Positions 32,636 to 41,120 of a stretch of 64,000 nt of DNA are shown here, in pieces; within the stretch, counting starts at the first letter, position 1; every line of letters begins with the position of its first letter. Under the pieces are notes generated by a model. The model made no database searches, was not told the DNA's origin, and worked only from the letters and a program-made list of their open reading frames with translations. The stretch comes from Rhizobium album (GTDB lineage Bacteria; Pseudomonadota; Alphaproteobacteria; Rhizobiales; Rhizobiaceae), in assembly GCF_003122325.1 (NCBI RefSeq), contig NZ_QFBC01000001.1, positions 1 to 64,000 on the forward strand, given 5' to 3'. The position numbers and the translations under genes are program-made.

Positions 32636-34540
32636 ATGGCTTTTCAGTCAGGCGCCTTCCAGTCGACCGCATTCCAGGGCGAGCCGACTGGCGGGACCAT
32701 GTTTGCTCGCGAGATCGGTGATGATGTCGTCACGATCATCGCGTCCTCGGTTGTCACCGGGGCGCTGGCTGCGGTGGAGAGCGGGAGCGATACTTTCGCG
32801 GCCTCCGGCGGGCCTGTCGTCTCCGGCGCTCTGGCCGCTGTCGAGGTGGGCGCAGACGTTTTCACCAGTGTCCCTGCGTCTGGCGCCATGTTCGCCCGTG
32901 AAATTGGGGCAGACGTCTTTACCGGAGAGGGTGATAGCGACGGCAACATCATCATCATCCCTCGGGACATCGAAGGTGGCACGGCGTATCTGCTCGAAAT
33001 GGCGGGAGCTGACCCTGAAACCGGCGATCCGGTTAATGTCTACTTTTCCTCGGACGGCTTCAACACGCTTCCGACCGATACGCCTGCCAACACGCATTAT
33101 TCCGGCCGAATGAAAGTGCCGGGCAATTACGAGCGGACGCTGTTTGGCGTGGGAACAACATCGGGGGAGATGAGTGTCGGTGTCGGCGTGGTCGAGCTGA
33201 GTAACATGGATGGTGAGCTTGATTATCTCCGAAGGCTTGCTTTCGACGGGTACGCGCTGCGCATACTGGCAATTCCGCGCCTTAACCCGAAATATGTTGA
33301 TGCCGTCCTCGTCTTTACCGGAACAGTCGAGCAGGTTGAGTTGTCCTGGGAAAGGGCGTCGATCCGTATTCGTGACCGGCTTGCGGAGATCGACAAGCCC
33401 CTGCAACCCGTGACCTATGCTGGGACGACGATCAGCGGCGGGATGAACGAAGCGGAGGGCAGGCCGGAAGATCTCAAGGGGTCGCACAAGCCGACAGCCT
33501 GGGGCGCGCCACAGCAGATCGGACCGATCAACAGCAATCAGTTTGATCTCATTTTCGACATTGCCCAGAACGGCCTGCAGAGCGTCGGAACGATTCGCGA
33601 CAAAGGGGTGGCGCTGACACCGACCGGCGTCAATTATGCCACGACAGCATTGTTGCGCGCTGCATCTGTGGCGGAAGGGCGGTATTCAACCTGCCTTGTC
33701 AATGGTCAGATCAAGACCGGCAGCAAGCCAATCGGTCAGTTGACGTCCGCACCGCTTGAAGGGGCGAATGCCGCGGCGCGCACTGCAGCCCAAATCGCTA
33801 GGCGGATGCTGCTGCGTATGGGATTTGTCGAGGGGGCGGCTTTCCTGGCATCTGATATTGCCGCTCTCGATGGGCTGAATGATGCCGTAGTGGGATACTG
33901 GACCGGGACTGACGAGGTCGCCGCGCTTACGACGGTCGGCGACGTTCTGAACTCGATTGGGGCGATGATCTCGCCAAACCGGCTCGGTGTATTTCGGATG
34001 TTTCGCCTGGATGCGCCGTCTGGATTTCCGAAAGCCGTGCTGACCAGGGCGGAAATCATCGAAACCTCGACGAGAGGTATTCAGTTGCTTGCCACCGGCG
34101 ATGAGGGCAAGGGAGTTCCGTCGTGGAAGGTGACGATCAAATACGCGAAGAACTGGGTCGAAATGACCCGTAGCGATCTTGGAACGGATGCGCCGGATGC
34201 CTTCAAAAGTTTCGCGGAACTCGAATGGCGCACTGCGATTGCCACTGATGAGGCTGTCAAGGCGATTCACAAACTGTCGCCGGAATTAACATTCGAGACC
34301 TACCTCGTTAGTGAGGCCGATGCGCTCGCCGAAGCAGCGCGCCGACTTTCAATGCATTCCGTGGCGCGCGATCGCTTTGTGGTGACGGTCAAATCCTACT
34401 TGGTCGAGCGCGTCGATCTTGGTGACGTTGTGCGTCTGCAACTCGATCGCTTTGGGCTCGATGCCGGCAAGGATTTCGCAGTCATCGGCATCACCGAGAA
34501 CCTCGATACACGAAACACAACGCTCGATCTCTGGGGTTGA
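32636..34540 (+). CDS. Tail tip / baseplate hub-like protein
   Basis: A 634-residue protein. The first 110 residues hold a repeated motif (MFAREIG-D/A-DV-T; SGALAAVE-G-D) suggestive of a small internal duplication. From about residue 110 it shows a tail-tip-like layout with LLEMAGADPETGDPVNVYFSSDGF and a long beta/alpha region, ending in VVRLQLDRFGLDAGKDFAVIGITENLDTRNTTLDLWG, typical for tail hub proteins of alphaproteobacterial siphoviruses. Confidence 0.65.
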   Translation: MAFQSGAFQSTAFQGEPTGGTMFAREIGDDVVTIIASSVVTGALAAVESGSDTFAASGGPVVSGALAAVEVGADVFTSVPASGAMFAREIGADVFTGEGDSDGNIIIIPRDIEGGTAYLLEMAGADPETGDPVNVYFSSDGFNTLPTDTPANTHYSGRMKVPGNYERTLFGVGTTSGEMSVGVGVVELSNMDGELDYLRRLAFDGYALRILAIPRLNPKYVDAVLVFTGTVEQVELSWERASIRIRDRLAEIDKPLQPVTYAGTTISGGMNEAEGRPEDLKGSHKPTAWGAPQQIGPINSNQFDLIFDIAQNGLQSVGTIRDKGVALTPTGVNYATTALLRAASVAEGRYSTCLVNGQIKTGSKPIGQLTSAPLEGANAAARTAAQIARRMLLRMGFVEGAAFLASDIAALDGLNDAVVGYWTGTDEVAALTTVGDVLNSIGAMISPNRLGVFRMFRLDAPSGFPKAVLTRAEIIETSTRGIQLLATGDEGKGVPSWKVTIKYAKNWVEMTRSDLGTDAPDAFKSFAELEWRTAIATDEAVKAIHKLSPELTFETYLVSEADALAEAARRLSMHSVARDRFVVTVKSYLVERVDLGDVVRLQLDRFGLDAGKDFAVIGITENLDTRNTTLDLWG

Positions 34541-34541
34541 T

Positions 34542-35426
34542 ATGGCCAATTTGATGCTTTGTTATCCGAATCGCATCGGCAGCGCGGTGCTTTCCGGAGG
34601 CGCATGGGTGGAGGCGCTTCCGCTTGCGAACTTGCAGGACCGGGCGCTTGCCAAGGTGGCGCGGTCCATCGACCTGGCGCTCACGTCAACGACGTTCGTC
34701 ATCGATTTTCAGCAGGACCGACCGATCCGGATCGTGGCCTTCGTCGCCCACAATTTCACGCTCGGTGGGCGCATCCATTTGGAGTTTTCGAACGAGGACG
34801 ATTTTTCGGAACTGCTGCTGGATCTCTGGGCTGACGCCTGGCCCGGCGTGGGCGATGCGGATTGGGACCTGGATTCCCTGGAGTGGGAAAACGACAATTA
34901 TTGGCTTGGCACCTATCTACAAGAGGATATCGAAGGCCAAACGCCGGTTGCGCCGGTCCTACTCGATGAGGAGGTAAATGCCCGATATCTCCGGGTGACG
35001 ATCGACGATCAGTTCAACCCGGCGAGTTTCGTCGATATCGGCCGCGTCTTCGTCGGGACCTCCTTTCTTGAGCCTCGGATCAACTATGCCTGGGGCTCGA
35101 CGCTTGGATATGAGGATGCGACAGGCATCGACACATCGTTGTCAGGCGCTGAATTCTTTGATCGCCGCGAACCGATACGCGTCATGCGCTTTACCTTGGG
35201 ACATCTCTCCCAGGATGAGGGATACGGGCGCGCGCTGGAGATGGTTCGTCGAGCTGGTGTTTCGGGAGAGATCTTCGTGATCGCCGACCCCGGTGATCAG
35301 ATATACGGGGCGTCTCGCAACTTTCTGGGCCGATTACGCCAGCTCTCTCCGCTTGAGCAGATCGCCTTGTCCTCGGCGGACGGCCCACTGAACTCCATGG
35401 CATTCGAAATCAAGGAGCTGCGATAA
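34542..35426 (+). CDS. Tail tip protein (294 aa)
   Basis: Begins MANLMLCYPNRIGSAVLSGGAWVEALPLANLQDR and includes a discoidin-like beta-sandwich (FVIDFQQDRPIRIVAFVAHNFT, ARYLRVTIDDQ). Similar proteins follow the hub gene in rhizobial prophages. It ends in a TAATG overlap with the next gene. Role inferred as tail tip or host contact. Confidence 0.6.
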   Translation: MANLMLCYPNRIGSAVLSGGAWVEALPLANLQDRALAKVARSIDLALTSTTFVIDFQQDRPIRIVAFVAHNFTLGGRIHLEFSNEDDFSELLLDLWADAWPGVGDADWDLDSLEWENDNYWLGTYLQEDIEGQTPVAPVLLDEEVNARYLRVTIDDQFNPASFVDIGRVFVGTSFLEPRINYAWGSTLGYEDATGIDTSLSGAEFFDRREPIRVMRFTLGHLSQDEGYGRALEMVRRAGVSGEIFVIADPGDQIYGASRNFLGRLRQLSPLEQIALSSADGPLNSMAFEIKELR

Positions 35427-36064
35427 TGTCGCTACCCGAAACTCCCGACTACCCGGAAACCGAAGCAACCTTGCTCTCGGAGGTCAACGGGAACCCGTAT
35501 AATGCCTTGACCAATCCGAAAGGTCTCGCAAAAGGCGGTCATCGCCAGAACTGGAACCCGGCGATGAACGCCGTCTCTACGGTGGCCGGATGGATCAATG
35601 GTGTTCTGGATTTCATCGCAGCGGCTGTCGACCAGGTGGCGGAAGATGCAGCAAGTGCTGCGGCCGGATCAGGCACGGAATCAAGTGTCGCCGACATTCG
35701 TGCAGGCACAAGCGCGCAGTATCTATCGATCCGCCGGGTTTATGACGCCGGCGCGCCCGTCGCGCTCACGGACGCCGCGTCGATCGCGTGGGACATTGAG
35801 GCAGGCATCAATTTCGACGTGACGATTGGCGCCGCTGGCCGTGCGCTTGCAAACCCGACAGGCAAGGTCGCGAACAAATCGGGCATCCTGAGTGTCATCC
35901 AGGGTAGCGGCGGAAACAAAACCATTACCAACTGGGGCACCGATTATAAGTGGTTCGGCCCGCAGCCGTCGTGGCCGACATCTGCCGGCGCCGTCACCAT
36001 GATCACCTATTTCGTGCGAGCCAACGGCGAGGTTTGGCTCACCTGGGGCGGCAACAAGACATGA
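35426..36064 (+). CDS. Tail fibre/tip hypothetical protein (212 aa)
   Basis: Starts MSLPETPDYPETEATLLSEVNGNPYNALTNP and has a C-terminal beta-rich domain (TNWGTDYKWFGPQPSWPTSAGAVTMITYFVRANGEVWLTWGG) of the kind seen at fibre tips. It overlaps both neighbours by a few bases. Confidence 0.55.
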   Translation: MSLPETPDYPETEATLLSEVNGNPYNALTNPKGLAKGGHRQNWNPAMNAVSTVAGWINGVLDFIAAAVDQVAEDAASAAAGSGTESSVADIRAGTSAQYLSIRRVYDAGAPVALTDAASIAWDIEAGINFDVTIGAAGRALANPTGKVANKSGILSVIQGSGGNKTITNWGTDYKWFGPQPSWPTSAGAVTMITYFVRANGEVWLTWGGNKT

Positions 36065-37083
36065 TCATATTTCCTATGCCGTTCATCGGGCGCAACACGG
36101 AATATAAGGGCAGCATCACTCACGTTGCCCTTGCGACGCCGCTTGTCGGCGGGGCGCCGGTGACGACGCGAACCCTCGAATATCGCGTCTCCGATGGAGG
36201 TCTTGTCTACACCCGTATTATACCGGGGGGCGACATCGTCCAGTATACGCAGCAGGGGCTGCCGGGCGAGCTTGGGGCATTCAACTGCACCAAGGCCATT
36301 GTACACGGCGGCAAGATCTATTTCGTCGGATGGATTACGGATGGCGCAAGCTTCCAGCGCGCCGCAGTGTTCGTGTCGCCGAATGGCCGGGACATCAACC
36401 GTTCGAAGACGCCGATCGATGGCGTCAAGGGAGCCTCATTCAAGCGTTTCGTCGATGGTGTGTCTTTTGGCGGCCAGCTTGTGTTGCTGTGTAGCACCGG
36501 TGAGCTTGCTGTCACGACCAATGGCGACAGCTGGACATCGTATGCTGATAAAGGGTTTGCGGCGGACGCGCAATCGATTGCTGCCGGGACGGGTGTGCTC
36601 GTGGGTGTTGGCGATGGCGGCGCTGCGCTCTCGGGCGCGTCAGCGTCGGCCGCATGGACCGCTCGCGATCTCGGCTTTGCCGGAACCGATGCGCAAGTGG
36701 TGCAGGGCGGAAACGTGCTTGCGGCGTTCGGGACCGGCAAGATTGCCACTGCCGCACTCAATAATCCGGCCACATGGACGTTGCGCACTGATCCGGTCGG
36801 CGGCGTCTTTGACTGGGTCGGATACAAGTCTGGACGATGGTTCGCGTCCGGCACTGGTGGAAAGTGGCTCACCTCGACGGACGGCACATCCTATTCATCG
36901 CCGGTCGGCAAGCCTATGCCAGGTACGGAGCGTGTGCGCAGCGGATATTGGGACGGTACGCGTTGGCTGATTTTTCTGTCTGACGGCACGCTGGCGATTA
37001 GCACCAATGATACGTCGTGGACACGCCCGGGCGATACCGGTCTAGCTGGGTTCAGCTACTACGCCTCTGCCAAGCTCGGCTAG
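36061..37083 (+). CDS. Receptor-binding / beta-propeller-like tail protein
   Basis: A 340-residue protein with repeated blade-like units (VHGGKIYFVGW, SFGGQLVLLCSTGELAVTTNGDSWTSYA, YKSGRWFASGTGGKWLTSTDGTSYSSP, YWDGTRWLIFLSDGTLAISTNDTSWTRP). Each carries a Trp-rich strand and an Asp-box-like TxDGxSW or TNDTSW turn, as in sialidase-type propellers. It is the last structural gene and a good receptor-binding candidate. A terminator follows. Confidence 0.65.
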   Translation: MIIFPMPFIGRNTEYKGSITHVALATPLVGGAPVTTRTLEYRVSDGGLVYTRIIPGGDIVQYTQQGLPGELGAFNCTKAIVHGGKIYFVGWITDGASFQRAAVFVSPNGRDINRSKTPIDGVKGASFKRFVDGVSFGGQLVLLCSTGELAVTTNGDSWTSYADKGFAADAQSIAAGTGVLVGVGDGGAALSGASASAAWTARDLGFAGTDAQVVQGGNVLAAFGTGKIATAALNNPATWTLRTDPVGGVFDWVGYKSGRWFASGTGGKWLTSTDGTSYSSPVGKPMPGTERVRSGYWDGTRWLIFLSDGTLAISTNDTSWTRPGDTGLAGFSYYASAKLG

Positions 37084-37093
37084 AGGCAAAAAA

Positions 37094-37113
37094 GACCCTG
37101 CCGAAGCAGGGTC
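37094..37113 (+). terminator. Rho-independent-type hairpin after the tail genes
   Basis: GACCCTGC-CGAA-GCAGGGTC, 8-bp stem with a stable tetraloop. An A-run precedes it and only a weak T-tract follows, so it may act from either side, insulating the two convergent gene sets. Confidence 0.6.
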
Positions 37114-37162
37114 CAATACTCTTTACCGATCATTGGCCGGTCAGCCAAAAGATATTCGCAGA

Positions 37163-37318
37163 TTATAGGTTAATGAGCGGTTTCCAGAGCCTTTGATTAA
37201 GAAAAAGTGCTGTAACAAAGGGTGCCGCAACGATGGCCGTTCCAACGAGACAGGCCATAAACAGCCTGATGCGATTAATCTTTCGAGTTCTTTCGCCGTC
37301 CCAATCGTAAGCCATCAT
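37163..37318 (-). CDS. Small membrane protein, moron candidate (51 aa)
   Basis: A minus-strand gene inside the otherwise rightward late operon. MMAYDWDGERTRKINRIRL precedes a hydrophobic segment (residues about 19-41), then LNQRLWKPLINL. The start follows GGGGAAAG. One predicted membrane helix with a basic inner flank suggests an inner-membrane protein. It lies 100 bp downstream of the other minus-strand gene. Its orientation suggests expression in the lysogen. Confidence 0.6.
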   Translation of the reverse strand: MMAYDWDGERTRKINRIRLFMACLVGTAIVAAPFVTALFLNQRLWKPLINL

Positions 37319-37417
37319 GCTTTCCCCAACTTAGAACCGGATCATCCGACAGAGGAATGTTGATTGGTCTGCGGATAATTATCAATTGCGAAATCTAACC
37401 CTTCATCGTTTCCAACC

Positions 37418-37933
37418 TCATCGCGGCATGTGCATGTAGAGTAGGGCATTGCCATCCTTGTTGCCGCAGCGCCGGCAGTTCATCTTAGCAGCCAGCGCCT
37501 TCGTGGTGAGGTCGGGCATTGATTTCAGGAATGGCCGGACATCGAGATAATGGATGCGTCCGCAGCGGCAGGCTGCGAATATCGCGTAGTTGGACGGCAC
37601 CTCACGCAGATGAATTTCCGGAAGGCGATCCATGTCATTCGGGATGCTAAACCGCAGCTGATCGGACGGGTTTCTGATGTCGAGGAATTCGCATTGTATC
37701 AGGCAGCGTTTCCATGATGCTGTTTCAGCGATGCGTTCGCATCCGACCAGGCGCGCCACCATACCCGGCACGGACTTTTCCGCGATATCGCCTTCCTGAG
37801 CCAGGATGTCGTCAACTCGGTAGGCCTTCCGGAGATCGCAGCGGCTGCAGGTCAGTCTAGCGCCTTTGCCCTTGTGCGCCGACAGCCAGCGAACGTTGAC
37901 GGAAAACCACGGCGGAAAAGTCTCGTCATCCAT
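37418..37933 (-). CDS. Zinc-ribbon protein, moron candidate (171 aa)
   Basis: A minus-strand gene between tail and lysis genes. It carries CSRC (near residue 29), a CRCG pair (near residue 121) and a C-terminal CRRCG (near residue 154), consistent with one or two zinc ribbons. A beta-rich middle follows. No known family. Lower GC than the surrounding structural genes and opposite orientation fit a gene acquired by the prophage and expressed during lysogeny. Confidence 0.6.
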   Translation of the reverse strand: MDDETFPPWFSVNVRWLSAHKGKGARLTCSRCDLRKAYRVDDILAQEGDIAEKSVPGMVARLVGCERIAETASWKRCLIQCEFLDIRNPSDQLRFSIPNDMDRLPEIHLREVPSNYAIFAACRCGRIHYLDVRPFLKSMPDLTTKALAAKMNCRRCGNKDGNALLYMHMPR

Positions 37934-38023
37934 AAATCACCTCGCATGGATGACCGGCCGCATCGGTCTTTTGTTCTTTAATTGTTCTCAATCCAACAAG
38001 AGTCAACCCATCAGGAGAAGGCA

Positions 38024-39025
38024 ATGGCCGATATCATTTCGGGCGATCAGTTGCGCGCTATCGCGAAGGGCAAGGTCAACGAGAGCAACATGACGTCAGT
38101 GTTGATCGCCCTCAACACTTACGGCGCTCGCTATGGCCTCGACAGGCCGCACCGTCTGGCGCAATTTCTGGCGCAGATCATGCATGAAAGCGGATCGTTT
38201 CGGTATGACCGTGAAATCTGGGGGCCGACGCCGGCGCAGGATCGTTATGACGTCCGCACTGATCTCGGCAACACGCCTGCGCGTGATGGTGACGGAAAGA
38301 AATACGCCGGCCGTGGCCCGCTGCAGGTGACCGGAAAAGCCAACGTCGCTGAATTCTACAATTGGTGTGTGCGCACCATCGGCGGCGCAGTGCCGAATTT
38401 CGTCAGCAATCCGGACCTGATCAACACTGATCCCTGGGAGGGGCTGTCTGCGCTCTGGTATTGGGATACACGCAAACTCAACAGCTGGGCCGATCAGGGC
38501 GATATCGAAACCGTTACCAAGCGCGTCAATGGCGGCAAAAATGGCCTGCCGGATCGCATCGACTATTACGGTCGAGCCGCACTCGTCCTGCTCGGTTACA
38601 AGGCGGATACCGTCGAGGCGTTTCAGGTGGCGGCGCAGCGCAACGGGCAATACAAAGGCGCGGTTGACGGCGATGTCGGCCCCAAGACGCGAGCGGCATT
38701 GCACCTCGCCCTGGTCGCCTTGTCGGACGCGGCGATCGCCAGCCCGAAAGTAAAGGCCGCGCCGGTGGTCGAGGAGACTGCGGTCGCTGTTGTGCCTGAT
38801 GCCATCGATAAGCCGACGTCGAAGACCTTTGGCTTCTGGGATCGCATCCTCTCGATCGGCGGCGTCATCGGCATGGGTGGCTTTTCTTTCCTCTCCGACT
38901 GGCGGTCCGTCGTTGCGATCGGCGCGGTCGTCGTGGTGCTGCTGATCGTAGGCCTAGTGCTGCACGATCGCCTGATTTCGACGGCGCGTAAGATCAAGGC
39001 CGCCGTCGAGGGCGGCGCGAGATGA
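38024..39025 (+). CDS. GH19 endolysin with peptidoglycan-binding and C-terminal membrane segments
   Basis: A 333-residue lytic enzyme. Residues about 25-185 are a GH19 chitinase/lysozyme fold: FLAQIMHESGSF (catalytic Glu55), YDREIWGPT (second Glu near 64) and KKYAGRGPLQVTG. Residues about 190-235 resemble a peptidoglycan-binding helix bundle (VEAFQVAAQRNGQYKGAVDGDVGPKTRAAL). The last 70 residues carry two hydrophobic segments, unusual for an endolysin, suggesting membrane anchoring or a SAR-like tail. AGGAGAAG ribosome site. It begins the lysis block. Confidence 0.85.
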   Translation: MADIISGDQLRAIAKGKVNESNMTSVLIALNTYGARYGLDRPHRLAQFLAQIMHESGSFRYDREIWGPTPAQDRYDVRTDLGNTPARDGDGKKYAGRGPLQVTGKANVAEFYNWCVRTIGGAVPNFVSNPDLINTDPWEGLSALWYWDTRKLNSWADQGDIETVTKRVNGGKNGLPDRIDYYGRAALVLLGYKADTVEAFQVAAQRNGQYKGAVDGDVGPKTRAALHLALVALSDAAIASPKVKAAPVVEETAVAVVPDAIDKPTSKTFGFWDRILSIGGVIGMGGFSFLSDWRSVVAIGAVVVVLLIVGLVLHDRLISTARKIKAAVEGGAR

Positions 39026-39273
39026 TCCCTTCTTTGCCGTACGGCAGAATATTCGTGACGTGCGCGGTGATCGTCGCGCTCGTCGTCGTGGCAACGAGCA
39101 TTTGGCAGGATGGCGCCGACAGTGTGCGCACAGCCGTTGAAAGGCAAAACAATGCATCAGGTGATCAATCGGACAGTGCTCGCTCTGATTTTGACCTATG
39201 TGTCGATGGGGGCGGCGTGTGGAACTACCGCGCCAGCAAGTGTGCCCGGCCTCCGGCGGGTCGTCGGTACTGA
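39022..39273 (+). CDS. Rz-like inner-membrane spanin candidate
   Basis: An 83-residue protein overlapping the endolysin stop as ATGA. One N-terminal membrane helix (RIFVTCAVIVALVVVATSIW) and a short polar tail fit an i-spanin, but it is shorter than typical Rz and its coiled coil is weak. The next gene is nested in it in another frame, as Rz1 is in Rz. Confidence 0.5.
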   Translation: MIPSLPYGRIFVTCAVIVALVVVATSIWQDGADSVRTAVERQNNASGDQSDSARSDFDLCVDGGGVWNYRASKCARPPAGRRY

Positions 39274-39400
39274 TCTGATCGGCGCCCATGGCGCAACGCC
39301 CGCCGATCAGCGCAAGATCAACCGCACCGTCGTCGGTATCTGCGCGGCGAAGGTCTGGACTGCCGACGAGTGTGGCCGACATGGGGAGGCGACACAGTGA
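39152..39400 (+). CDS. Nested lipoprotein-like gene, Rz1-like o-spanin candidate
   Basis: Starts at ATG 39152 (AAAGG upstream) inside the Rz-like gene. MHQVINRTVLALILTYVSMGAAC is a signal sequence ending in a possible but slightly atypical lipobox (GAAC). The mature part (82-residue precursor) is not proline-rich as in lambda Rz1. Its stop is overlapped by the next gene (GTGA). Confidence 0.5.
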   Translation: MHQVINRTVLALILTYVSMGAACGTTAPASVPGLRRVVGTDLIGAHGATPADQRKINRTVVGICAAKVWTADECGRHGEATQ

Positions 39401-39852
39401 TCGTCCTCCGTGCCGTTTACCAGGGGGTGGCAGACCACTTCCCGTTTCGGTGGTCCGAATGGGTAATGTTGTGGCCGTCGTTTGGGATGTGGATCGTATT
39501 GCAGGTTGATCCCAACATGTTTGCAACATCTCCCTCGTTTCACGCGCTCGCCTCTTGGGGCAATGAGGGGCAATGGGCCATCGTGCTGGCGGCTTGTGGC
39601 GTTTGCCGACTGACGGCGCTCACGATCAACGGAACGTTTCGAGGCTTTGCCTACTCCCCGCACATTCGAGCGGCGGCATCCATTATCGGCGCCCTGGTAT
39701 GGTCGCAAGTGAGCCTTGGCTTTCTCCTCTCATACTTCGGCGGCGGGGCTTTATCCGGCGCTATCATATGGTCGACATTGGTGTTGGTGGAGGTTGTCAA
39801 CATCCACCGCTCCTGGGCGGATATCAGCAGGCATCGGCAAGGGCATGGATAA
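39397..39852 (+). CDS. Multi-pass membrane protein of the lysis region
   Basis: A 151-residue protein with about four hydrophobic segments (WSEWVMLWPSFGMWIVLQV; WAIVLAACGVCRLTAL; AAASIIGALVWSQVSLGFLL; SGAIIWSTLVLVEVVNI). The GTG at 39397 follows GGGGAGG. Position next to endolysin and spanins makes a holin or lysis-accessory role possible; it is larger than most holins. Ends in a TAATG overlap. Confidence 0.6.
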   Translation: MIVLRAVYQGVADHFPFRWSEWVMLWPSFGMWIVLQVDPNMFATSPSFHALASWGNEGQWAIVLAACGVCRLTALTINGTFRGFAYSPHIRAAASIIGALVWSQVSLGFLLSYFGGGALSGAIIWSTLVLVEVVNIHRSWADISRHRQGHG

Positions 39853-40175
39853 TGGACTGGGCAGCGCTGGACTACGAAAAGATCGCCAACGCCATCGTCA
39901 TTCTGGTTATTGGCCTCGCTACCGGGCTAGGCATCCGATCAGGCAGAAGATCCGCACAAGCCGCAGCGCCGGCAGAACGTGCTGTTGAGGTTGCCGGCGC
40001 ATTGATTGACAGCTCGTCGGCCAAGGAATTGACAGCTGCGATCGAGGCCCAAACAATGGAAATGATCAACGGCAGGAAAACGCAAGAGCGCGCGGCCGAC
40101 GCGCTCGGAAAGAAGATTGAGGATTTGACTGACAAGGTCGGCGCGCTGATTGTCGAGGTAGCTCGGCGGCACTGA
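39852..40175 (+). CDS. Membrane-anchored lysis-region protein (107 aa)
   Basis: One membrane helix near the N-terminus (IANAIVILVIGLATGLGI), followed by a basic turn and a long soluble coiled coil. This layout fits a small holin-type or i-spanin-type protein; the coiled coil would make it an alternative i-spanin to the one at 39022. It is the last gene before the terminator. Confidence 0.6.
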   Translation: MDWAALDYEKIANAIVILVIGLATGLGIRSGRRSAQAAAPAERAVEVAGALIDSSSAKELTAAIEAQTMEMINGRKTQERAADALGKKIEDLTDKVGALIVEVARRH

Positions 40176-40223
40176 ATTCGTCGGGAGATCTATCCGTATG
40201 GTATCTGACGCTCTGCTCCTTCG

Positions 40224-40250
40224 GCCCGCTTCGGCGGGCTTTTTCTTTTG
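40224..40250 (+). terminator. Rho-independent terminator of the late operon
   Basis: GCCCGC-TTCG-GCGGGC followed by TTTTTCTTTT: a textbook terminator at the end of the rightward late genes, facing the minus-strand gene at 40254. Confidence 0.85.
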
Positions 40251-40253
40251 CTC

Positions 40254-40670
40254 TTATCGCGTCGATATTCCGTCAAGCATCACGACGCGGCCGGCCGCTC
40301 CGCAGAATTGCGCACGTAGCGATACCTGCTTTCCCTCGCGGATCATGCGGTGAAGGCCTTGCATCACCCATGCTTGCGTCACTCGGTTCGCCTGAGCGAT
40401 TGCGTCGGTGTCTACATTGATCACTGTGCGATCGCCGTTCTTCTCCTCGACTGCGAAGTTCATCAAAACGACGCCGCTTGGATCGAACGTGCGAGCGACA
40501 ACCTGCCCTCTCATTCTGCCGGGCTGACACATGCCTCCACTGGTCAAGCGCGAGAGAGCCACGACTTCGGTTTGCGACTTGTTGAGTTTGTACTGCGGAT
40601 CGGCATGGGCGGGGGCGGTGGCGACGAAGATCACGACAAGCGCAGGCATACATATTCGGTACATCGTCAA
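40254..40670 (-). CDS. Secreted protein of unknown function (138 aa)
   Basis: The N-terminus MTMYRICMPALVVIFVATAPAHA is a signal peptide with an AHA-type cleavage site. The mature part contains two Cys (GGMCQPG, QFCGAAG) that could form a periplasmic disulfide. It is the rightmost prophage gene, transcribed inward, 110 bp from the att fragment: a lysogenic-conversion position. Function unknown. Confidence 0.65.
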   Translation of the reverse strand: MTMYRICMPALVVIFVATAPAHADPQYKLNKSQTEVVALSRLTSGGMCQPGRMRGQVVARTFDPSGVVLMNFAVEEKNGDRTVINVDTDAIAQANRVTQAWVMQGLHRMIREGKQVSLRAQFCGAAGRVVMLDGISTR

Positions 40671-40780
40671 CTCCTCCGTTTGGGCGCAGAGGTTTTACAC
40701 CGGCATTGAGCCGATTGGGAAATTTTCGATGGTTCCGAGTGAGTTTTACAGCGAGGTCGTTGGCGCTGCTGCTTTAACTC

Positions 40781-40828
40781 GAGCTTCCCAAGCTGAATAC
40801 GAGGGTTCGATTCCCTTCACCCGCTCCA
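40781..40828 (+). other. attR-like tRNA-Gly(CCC) 3' fragment, prophage right end
   Basis: The last 48 bases match the 3' part of a bacterial tRNA-Gly(CCC): anticodon loop TTCCCAA, T-arm GAGGGTTCGATTCCC and acceptor end CACCCGCTCCA. The upstream half (D-arm, 5' acceptor) is absent and the anticodon stem pairs only partly. This is the duplicated attachment core left by integration into a tRNA 3' end. The intact tRNA should lie left of the window. Confidence 0.75.
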
Positions 40829-41120
40829 GCGACCTGTTTTGCAAGATCCACGATCGTCCAGTACGAAAAGAAAAGGCTTGGAAAATAAGCTCTTTCGCTT
40901 CGCGTGCGCACGAGGTCGTCCAACGGTATCCAGTGACAGCCAGCATTTTTCTCGGTACAATTTACGATACCGAGTAATGAGCAGGAAAGTCGATACTGTC
41001 CGTCGTCGAATGATCTGAGACTTTTTGGTCTTTGGAAGATGGGAGTTTGCGGCTCGGTTTGCGTGTTGATTTAAGCCGCTTTGGCCTTGTGGTCCTCATG
41101 AGGCCCCCGCAAAACAGGCA
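40829..41120. other. Gene-poor stretch right of the prophage
   Basis: About 290 bp after the att fragment in which I see no supported gene or RNA. Mixed composition, several short frames only. Confidence 0.5.

Noticed and set aside
40735-40828. A complete tRNA-Gly gene
   Set aside because: Only the 3' half fits. The 5' acceptor GCGGGTG and D-arm are missing, and the anticodon stem pairs in only three positions.
1-40830. A gene transfer agent rather than a phage
   Set aside because: A repressor/Cro switch, replication initiator, antiterminator, terminase pair, lysis genes and an att fragment point to a temperate phage.
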